From positions 16,824,718-16,888,717 of the forward strand of contig CM022955.1 of NCBI GenBank assembly GCA_012931725.1: a stretch of 64,000 nucleotides of DNA, written 5' to 3'. Both the position numbers and the translations under genes were made by a program. Positions 56,981 to 64,000 of this stretch are shown here, in pieces; the stretch's first letter is position 1, and the number at the start of each line of letters is the position of its first letter. The notes below the pieces were generated by a model that was not told the DNA's origin, did no database searches, and saw only the letters and a list, made by a program, of their open reading frames with translations. Source of the DNA: Litsea cubeba (Eukaryota; Streptophyta; Magnoliopsida; Laurales; Lauraceae).

Positions 56981-58629
56981 GAGGATTTTACGGGAAAACT
57001 CCAGTAGGTGGCCGTTGCATGAAAAAGAGTCCCGTAGTTCGGCCTGCAAAAACGGGTTCGTCATTCCTATTTTTGTTTTTCTTAATCTTGAGGGGCTATT
57101 TTTTAGAATATTGAGAGGAGCATCGCTGGTCTTTGATGGGGGCGGGCGTTAGCATGCGTCGCTTCCCATCTCTTCCTCGTCCAGACCATCAGCCCATCAT
57201 ATGATATCTGTATGGCTGAAGAGGGCTTCTCTTTTTTATCTTGGTAGTCGCAAATCCGACCAATGAGTTCAACTAGGTGATCTGTTTGTGGGGTTTCTTC
57301 CTTCGTAATTCTCCCTCTAATAATGGAGATACTGGAATCTTACCCATTCATACTGAACTCGACCTCTCTATCCTCGGCGGACTCTGATCAAAATCCAATA
57401 TAACTGGTTTCATAGCAACAACAAGAAGAAATGACATCAACTGGATTCAGATCTGGTCCCCAAGAACCTCTTCTATGAGAAGAATTTAGAACTATGGGAT
57501 CTTGGTATCTGTTTTCTCCCATTTCTCTCTGATAGTCATTATCGATGCCTGCCGGGGAGCAGCTTCGTGCCTTTTATGATGGGAACTGGCGATCCAGGCT
57601 CTAGTCTCTCGACATATATGAATTGCCCAAGCTGCATTTTGTTGCTTAGAACGAGATCGTCTTGTTCGAATGGTAGATTGACATATATGGATACTTTGAT
57701 GTAGAATCCATGTTTAGGCCAGAGGTCTTTCTCATCGAGATCCACAGGGACAATGTCAGTCACTTGCAAGAGGGCTCTTTGATGCTCGTCGATGGGCTTA
57801 ATGCCCGTGTTCATGGCATTGAAGAGCTTCAAGAGAATTCCGGGAGCCGAAGTACGTAATTTTTTTATTGGAATAAGAGGGGAAACAAACACAATAGAGG
57901 GGAGAATGCCAATTACGGTGTTTCGCAATTAAGACATGGATCAAATTACAAAGAAATTCTAGAACCAGAGAACTTCAATTGAAAAGGACTTGTCAACAAC
58001 ACAGTGGAAACTTCTAATTCTCTTATTGTGATTTGGCAAGAATTACAAAAATAACAACATAATCAAAAGCCCAAAAGATCAGTCAATGGACTCTCCTAAT
58101 TCCTTTATCAAATTTGAGTGAAAATAGTGAATTGTTGAGAAAGGAATTGAACCGAGATTCTAGTTACACCACGAACACAGTGCAAATTAGAGAACCAATC
58201 AAGAATATTCACAAGAAACAGTGACCTGACACTTCGATTTCAAAAAAAGAAAAGAAAAGTGAAGTACCTTCAAAAGAAGAGAAGATCGATTTTGCTAGAT
58301 TTTGAAAAGCAACAACATAATAGTAAAAACCCGTCAAGAATATTCACATAAATATCGATGAATCCCTTCATGTTCAATGGAAAACCATCAAGATATCAAA
58401 AAATGTAGAGAACCCACATGAGAACACTCTGAGAAGGGATTGAATGAGCTTTCAATCTCTGCTCCTGACGAGGGAACTGGTCAATGAGAATTGAAGAGGA
58501 AGAGCATCGCTCCTCTCAAGATTCTAAAAAAAATGAAATATAGGCTGACGGACCCTTTTTCGTGCTACCCGAGCTAGGGGTCTTTTTTCGTGCAACGGCC
58601 ACTAACCGAGAATTTTCCCGTAAATCTTC
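56981..58629. mobile_element. Pack-MULE carrying a DUF936 exon
   Basis: An exact 9-bp duplication TATAATTTA (56972-56980 and 58630-58638) flanks inverted termini of about 130 bp. The left begins GAGGATTTTACGGGAAAA and the right, reversed, GAAGATTTACGGGAAAA. Both continue through GTGGCCGTTGCA(T/C)GAAAAA and to AGAGGAGC(A/G)(T/A)(C/T)GCT. Long termini and 9-bp duplications are diagnostic of Mutator-like elements. There is no transposase. The interior holds host-gene sequence on the minus strand, so it is non-autonomous. Confidence 0.9.
57545..57858 (-). pseudogene. DUF936-family gene fragment captured in the MULE
   Basis: Minus-strand translation gives APGILLKLFNAMNTGIKP, EHQRALLQVTDIVPVDL, LWPKHGFYIKVS, EQDDLVLSNKMQLGQFIYV and EPGSPVPIIKG, ending LLPGRH. 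This is the conserved N-terminus of plant DUF936 proteins, in which a segment like PGVLLKLL opens the protein. About six residues after KVS are deleted without changing the frame, and the original start Met is replaced. The remainder of the protein is missing. DUF936 proteins are plant-specific and of poorly known function. Confidence 0.82.
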
Positions 58630-58638
58630 TATAATTTA

Positions 58639-58984
58639 CCTTTCTCCTACTCTCCCGCCCTCGACTAATACAATTATTTTAATTATGCTCTTGTCATAGC
58701 TTTACTTTAGAGAATTCTCGGAGACTAGTACTCCAAGAGGATCCTAATTCAAATGTTAGCGGTGGTCTTACCATTTTCTTCATTTTAACAACCCTTACAA
58801 AAACTATAAATTTTGTGAGACGCGACTAAGAATAAATTTAAAGGCCATTTCCCAATGTTTTCAATCAAGTAGTGGCATTTCTTATAGATCGTCAAGAAAA
58901 TGGAAAGAGCATGGGTTTTTTAGCCATTAGGGAGATCATCTATCTAGAGGATCTACCAAACGCTAACTATAATTGAAGCTATGA
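58639..58984. other. Intergenic DNA, no gene seen
   Basis: AT-rich, without recognisable features. Confidence 0.5.
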
Positions 58985-59165
58985 AGGCTTCATTTTTATG
59001 ATAATGATAATGATAATCCTCAAAACCTTATCCCAACAATGTTGGGGTTAGCTACATTAATTATGTTTCTCCATTCCAATCTATCTTGAGCTAAATCCTC
59101 AGAGACATTGCACTTCTTTATATCTATTGCAGCTAACCTCCATTCACATCCTTTACGACCTACCC
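58985..59165 (-). repeat. Tail of an RTE-type LINE or related SINE
   Basis: AAAACCTTATCCCAACAATG, then TTGGGGTTAGCTACATTAAT, and further on CTCCATTCCAATCTATCTTG form a 3'-end sequence very common in plant genomes. An ATGATAATGATAAT microsatellite precedes it. No coding part is present. Confidence 0.6.
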
Positions 59166-59214
59166 CCTTCCCCTTGGCGGGCCATTATTTTACATAAGTA
59201 TGACCAAAATACCC

Positions 59215-59845
59215 TTGTTAGATGACGTAGGAATTATATTATTATTCTATAGTTGAGGCCCACACAAGTTCTTCTTTTTTAGAAGTGTAATAATCATATA
59301 TAGATTATATTATTATTATCTAAGTGGGGCCCACACAAGTTGTCATTTTGTTCTTAATAATAATAATAATGTATAAATTATATTATTATTATATAGGTGG
59401 GGCCCACACAAGTTCTTCTCCTTTATAATCTTATTATAATAATAATAATAATAATGTATAGATTATATTATTATTATATAGATGGGACCCACACAAGTTC
59501 TTCTCCTTTATAATCTTATTATTATAATATATAGACTATATTATTATATAGGTAGGGCCCACACAAGTTCTTCTCCTTTATAATCTTATAATAATAATAA
59601 TAATAATGTATAGATTATATTATTATTATTAGATAGATGGGGCCCACATAAGTTCTTCTTCTATATAAATCTTATAATAATAATAATAATGTATAGATTA
59701 TATTATTATTATTATTATATAGGCGGGGCCCACACAAGTTCAACTCTTTTATAATCTTATAATAATAATGATGATGATGATGATGATGTATAGATCATAT
59801 AACTATTAATAGGTGGGGCCCACACAAGTTCTTCTCTTTTATAAT
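59215..59845 (+). repeat. Minisatellite, about 80-bp unit, eight copies
   Basis: Units contain ATAGGTGGGGCCCACACAAG, TTCTTCTCCTTTATAATCTT, then (ATA)n and GTATAGATTATATTATTATT. Unit length varies with the number of ATA/ATT triplets, and one unit has expanded (ATG)n. The GGGGCCCAC cores recur at about 59250, 59328, 59401, 59486, 59557, 59640, 59726 and 59816. Confidence 0.92.
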
Positions 59846-59879
59846 AGTGGTAGATGTGAAACAAGGGTATTTTGGTTTC

Positions 59880-60060
59880 AACGAAAGTAGAAAGGAATGG
59901 AATGGCCATTCCTTCCCATCCCCAATGGAATGGCCATTCCTCTACATAAGGAATAAGATTCCGGAGGCAATGGTCATTCTGCCAATTTTTTGCGAACCAA
60001 ACGTTGTAATGACCATTCCATTCCGACCTTCATTATAGCGAACCAAACGCTACCTAAAGA
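59880..60060. repeat. GGAATGGCCATTCC palindrome cluster, MITE-like
   Basis: Two copies of GGAATGGCCATTCC and several half-sites (AATGGTCATTC, AATGACCATTCC) lie in 150 bp, with GCGAACCAAACG twice. It is probably a small foldback element; edges not defined. Confidence 0.45.
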
Positions 60061-60194
60061 TACTGAGGCAATCGCAATACGATTAAAAATGTGTTCATAT
60101 GCTCTATTTCCATTAGGTCCAATCTAACCAAATGGGGCAACTCCTCGATCGTTGGATGAAAGGTAGTCCACACTACTACCAAAAAGACATTTAT

Positions 60195-60475
60195 ATCGGT
60201 TGCAAAAACTGCCCTATATCGGTTTTTAATATAACCGATATAATATCTTCAGTCAAGGTTTTTTATATCGATTAATTTTTTTTATATCGGTTAACTTTTT
60301 TTTATATCGGTTACATGGTAACCGATATAATAATTTCTATATATAATATCGGTTAATTATATTTTATATCGGTTTTATGGAACCGATATTATATAGTTTT
60401 CTAAAACCGATATAACATCTCTCTTTTTACCTCGGTTCTTCTTAAACCACTGTATTTTTTTTTAATATCGGTTTT
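60195..60475. repeat. Subterminal ATATCGGTT repeats of the CACTA element
   Basis: About fifteen copies of TATATCGGTT or its complement AACCGATATA, in both orientations, some paired as hairpins. They are analogous to the ACCGACG arrays of the first CACTA-like element but with a different core. Confidence 0.85.
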
Positions 60476-60649
60476 GGCCCTAAAACTAGCGAATTCCTCC
60501 TTCCCCCATTTTTTTTCTCCTCCCGCGCTGTGCTCTCACTGTGTCAAAAGCTCTCACTGTGTCAAAACTAAAATGCCCAAATCTCATTACCATACCCCAG
60601 CCCTAAAATCAATCGATCCCCCTTCTCTTCCCCCTTCTCTGCCGGCGAT

Positions 60650-60885
60650 GGAGTTCTCTTCAAGGTACTCGACGATGTCGTCGAGCCAGTGGATTGCGAG
60701 GCCGGAGTTGGCAGCAAGGAAGGCGAGCGCCTCCTCTAGGTGGTGTAGGATGGATAAGTAGCCGGCGAGGTCAGAGCGTGGATCGGAAAGAAGAGAGGGC
60801 TCACGGCTGTGGATGGCATCGAAGACCTTGAGGATGGGGCGGCTGGGCCAACGGTACGGTCGATTTGGGAGGACGAGAATGCTGG
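60650..60885 (-). pseudogene. EXO70 exocyst subunit fragment
   Basis: Minus-strand frames give SSSQIDRTVGPAA, then after a frameshift (about 60833-60845) LKVFDAIHSREPSLLSDP, SDLAGYLSILHHLEEALAF and LAIHWLDDIVEYLEENS. This is the N-terminal region of plant EXO70 proteins, which tether secretory vesicles at the plasma membrane. Only about 75 residues remain. It lies just inside the CACTA subterminal repeats. The plus-strand frames over it (60474-60761, 60809-61012) are its antisense shadow. Confidence 0.75.
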
Positions 60886-61049
60886 GAAAATTGAAGGGGG
60901 AAAACTGCTTTGGGAGCACAAAGTGGATGACGGCAATGGGGTCGTTTTCCGGCATCTGTCTGACATTGAAAGGTTTGTTTCTTTGTTGAACAGGGGAATG
61001 ATTCTGCTGTAAATGGGTCCTATATTAATTTTGGGTATTTGTTTTGTAG

Positions 61050-61199
61050 ATTGAGTGTGAAGAAGAGTATTTGATGGGGGAGTTTGACATGAATCCGGAC
61101 ATCGACGAAAAACCTCTAATGTCTCTCAGGGATGCATTGGAGAAGGTGAAGCCATTCTTGATGGCATATGAGGGAATACAGAGTCAAGATGAGTAGGAG
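61050..61199 (+). pseudogene. Unidentified captured exon
   Basis: A TTTTGTAG acceptor precedes a 48-codon frame with EEEYLMGEFDMNPDIDEKPL and ALEKVKPFLMAYEGIQSQDE. It is stopped by TAG and followed within three bases by a GTATGT donor. The stop probably replaces TGG (Trp), because the frame stays open to the donor. It looks like one real exon of a plant gene I do not recognise, in the opposite orientation to the EXO70 piece. Confidence 0.5.
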
Positions 61200-63229
61200 G
61201 TATGTGTGTTGGCATCTGCTAATTTTACTAGGTGTTGATTTATTTTTTCTTATCAGTTTCTAATAGTTGTTGATTTGGGTCATATATATGATGGAGATAT
61301 GCATGTTTGTAGGTGGGTGGTTTATGTTTGGTTGGGCAATATGCATTTTGTGTGTTGATGAAGTGATGTAGGCCATGGGTTAGTGGGTTTGGTGTTGTTT
61401 AGTAAGGTGCAATATTCATTTGGAGAAGAACACCTTTCAATTTCCGCCTCTTCTATATTAGTCATATACTGTTATTGCCTCTTCTAAACCATAAATGGCA
61501 AGAACAAGGTCTACAAAGATTTGGGTTTGTCTCTTTGTTTCATGAGGTTCCAAGATTACAAGGTTCTAATATCTGATTTCTCTTGTTTCTATTTCTATGT
61601 TTTCTGTTGGATGCTATGTTGTAGTCTTTGCTGAAATAATTTTGGGGCACATTGTTTTTCAACTTTTCTATGTTGTTTCTATGAATTGCTCAAAGGTGCT
61701 TGCATTGGATGATTCCCCTTCTCTCATGTCTGACATTGTGGTGCATCTCTGATCCAAGCTGTCAACCAAGTGCGGCCACAAACCTGTTACTTATTACTCG
61801 TGGGATCTTTTTCTTTTCTTTTTATTTTTTATTTTTGTCAATCAGATGAGCCAATTTTTTATTGTCAAATTAATGGTCAAGAAGGAAACACTAAAATGGT
61901 CCAGATAGAATGTGAAAGTGGTCAAATATAGAGGGCCTTTATCTTCAAAGTTTAGTGTATATTGCAACATTTATTTTTATCATGAAGGGGCCTGTCAGCT
62001 AATGGTCAACTAAACTTGGGTCCATAAGCAAGATAAGAGTATATGAGATCCACAGGTTAAATGAGTTCTATTGTAAAAGAGAGAAGTCCATCCACATCTT
62101 CCTGAATGGTGATGGGAAGATTCTCTTTTGGCTACTAATTTAGTTCTGTAATGGATTGCTTTTATTCTTTTTCTTTTTTTATGTTGGTTTTTTTTTAGTT
62201 CATTGTTAATGAATTGGGGGAACTTTTTTTTTCTTCATTCCTTTTGGTTTTAATTGATGTGCTGCTCTTGATTTTTTTTATGAGGCGTTGTAATTTCATC
62301 TAGTGATTGTGCGTCCATTATTCATTCCTATTAGCTTAACAATGGAAAGTGCATTTTCATGAAAGCATACTAGGTGTAGAGGTACCCTAAAGAAGGGGAC
62401 TAGTTGTAACCTAGTTGTGTGATCAAAGGTTGTTTGGTTGTAAAAACTTATATAATTATTTTTAATCAATCTGTGGAAGGGTTGCCTTGTCTTCCTCAAG
62501 ATTGTGTGGTTTAATGCTCAATTTTATGGATGCATTTCGTTGATGCATTTGTTGATATTGAGATGAGATGCAAAGTGAGGAGGGTAAATTTTCAATAAGC
62601 ATCTATGAAATTGACCAAAATTTGATAGGGGATGCATGTTGAGTTTGCAATAATTATGCATGTTTCGCCGAAATTTCGAATCGACCAAAATACTTCAGTT
62701 TGGTGGCCAAACCGAGACACCGTTTGAAACGAATTTCTCAACATTAATATCAGTGGAAAATGAAGGGTCTTCTTTTCCTTTTTTCTTTTTTGGAAATGGT
62801 AACTTGTATTATTCAGAAGCTTTATGGTATAAAAGAATTATACCAAGAAGCAGCAAGGGAAACCCAAAGGGTCTTCTTTGGAATAAAGGGAAAAAACTGC
62901 TTGGCACTCCATCTTTGTGGATCCAATTTGAAATTCTTTTACCTGTACTATATTAAGCTTTATTCCACTTCGTATTCAACTTAATGGCATTCTTTGCATT
63001 TTCAGGGGCATATTGATTATTATACATGGACTCAATGAACACGGGTATTGGTTTGTTCATTTACTTTTGTGCCTATGCCTTTTTACAGTTTGTTTTGTCA
63101 TCTCTAGGACTTCAGTAGTGTGGATCTTGAGTCATTCTTTTTCATTAATAAAGGAATTTATAACTGCTTCTGTCAGGCATTTTCGTTGATCATGAAGATA
63201 GGGCTGTCAAATGGCAATTGGCTCTTCAA
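61200..63229. other. CACTA interior, no further gene recognised
   Basis: AT-rich with T-runs. A patch near 62650-62740 has CGCCGAAATTTCG-type motifs. No coherent protein seen. Confidence 0.4.
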
Positions 63230-63529
63230 AACAAAACGAAGAATATTCAAATGATGCCACAAGGGAAGTAATAGGAAAAATTGTAAGTTTTCATTTTCAG
63301 GTCGAGTATTCTTCCTAACTGTCATGCATCAAGGTATTTGTATATTAGTTGTATACATATGGCTCTGGATTCATTGGTGTCATGGTTATTGTAGGATGAG
63401 CTAAAAAACCAAGCAAAGGAGGGGGTTGTAATGACTGAGGGGAGCCATGATGTTCTTACTATGGCTTTGGGTACCCCGGAGCACTGTTTTAGATGCACAC
63501 AACTCATTTGTGGCTTGGCCTGAAAAATG
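63230..63529 (+). pseudogene. En/Spm-associated (Transposase_24-like) protein remnant
   Basis: Separated pieces read NEEYSNDATREVIGKI (63236-63283) and ELKNQAKEGVVMTEGSHDV, then LTMALGTPEHCFRCTQ, ending in TGA. The pattern of a degenerate EA(K/R)E-I block followed by DVL..ALGTPEH(S)GRVRG is characteristic of the Ptta/En/Spm-type plant transposase family. An intron-like gap separates the pieces, and the GRVRG core is mutated. This supports the CACTA assignment. Confidence 0.6.
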
Positions 63530-64000
63530 GGTGATATTAGGTGATAAGGTAAAGTATATATTCCAAGTCTTATTAGTTATGCTTAAGTTAAACTACCGTA
63601 ATTAACTTTGTTTTTGTTTGTTTATATATAATTCAACTTTTTGTACATCCCATGGAAGACAATGTAGATACTATATATATACAATATTTCCATAGAGATT
63701 TGTCTAGTCAATTAAGCTTTATGTTAATTATTAGTTATGATCATTGGCAAAGTTTGTTAGACACATGGATACTGTGGATCTTTAGAATTCATAATAGAGT
63801 AACTTTACTTAAAGATCTATTGCCTTGTGATTTATTCTTGGTCTTGAATGTGTTTTTTTTTTTTCAAAGAATGCCTTCTATCACTATTTGCATTTTATCA
63901 GATGCTGCTTATTCTTTGATTACATTCTTCTCTCTTTTTAATTTTTATCAAATTGCACCTTTTTTTTTATGTGTGTGTGGTGGGTGTTGGGTAGGGGATT

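Larger units (their letters stand above)
60171..64000 (+). mobile_element. CACTA (En/Spm-type) element, left end, continues beyond window
   Basis: The terminus CACTACTACCAAAAAGAC fits the CACTACnA consensus. Subterminal ATATCGGTT/AACCGATAT repeats follow to 60480. The interior holds an EXO70 fragment (minus strand), one unidentified exon and an En/Spm-associated protein remnant at 63230-63529. The right end is not in the window. Confidence 0.75.

Noticed and set aside
60474..60761. 95-codon plus-strand frame with Met start
   Set aside because: Antisense to the EXO70 fragment and low-complexity Ser/Pro; the minus strand has the recognisable protein.
1..64000. tRNA, rRNA and other structural RNA genes
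   Set aside because: None recognised by eye. The tRNA-like motifs seen are primer binding sites or a SINE promoter remnant.

Overview
This is nuclear DNA of a flowering plant. It is AT-rich and dominated by transposable elements. Evidence for a plant includes a two-exon UDP-glycosyltransferase with a PSPG box, fragments of plant genes interrupted by GT-AG introns, plant-type Ty3, Ty1/copia, CACTA, Mutator-like and hAT-type elements, and a retrotransposon primed by initiator tRNA-Met. The species cannot be named from the sequence. A run of 100 Ns (25225-25324) shows it is an assembly with a gap.

Layout. 1-10.3 kb: intergenic DNA with a MITE, a 2.1-kb Mutator-like element with a 9-bp target duplication, a 2.0-kb solo LTR with an exact 5-bp duplication, and scraps of copia RNase H and Ty3 reverse transcriptase. 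10.3-25.2 kb: a truncated Ty3-type LTR abuts a large CACTA-like composite. The composite has arrays of short CGTCGG hairpins on both sides, a 171-bp satellite, and fragments of three host genes: an RBP45/47-type RNA-binding protein, an LWD/TTG1-type WD40 protein and eIF3b. A 3.57-kb solo LTR sits inside its right array. 25.3-30.1 kb: a LINE 3' end, an hAT-type MITE, a broken glutamate-receptor-like gene fragment, and a MITE whose empty site survives in a neighbouring duplication.

32-50 kb: stacked retrotransposons. These are a decayed Tat/Athila-like element with GGGCGCCC palindromes in its gag; a Tekay/Del-like element with a 3.57-kb LTR of the same family as the solo LTR, gag and a broken protease; an Ogre/Tat-like element with a gag ORF of about 1,040 codons, a repetitive leader and a 2.4-kb LTR; and a copia-like LTR. 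50.2-54.1 kb: an hAT-type MITE and then the only apparently intact cellular gene, a UGT87-like glycosyltransferase with a SINE in its intron. 54.1-64 kb: LTR-like fragments, a Pack-MULE carrying a DUF936 exon, a minisatellite, and the left end of a second CACTA element carrying an EXO70 fragment, one unidentified exon and an En/Spm-type protein remnant that runs off the window.

The genes do not form a pathway. The main theme is repeated capture of host gene pieces by DNA transposons: at least five recognisable genes in three elements. A second theme is that several unrelated retroelement families each carry their own short palindromic motif in many copies.
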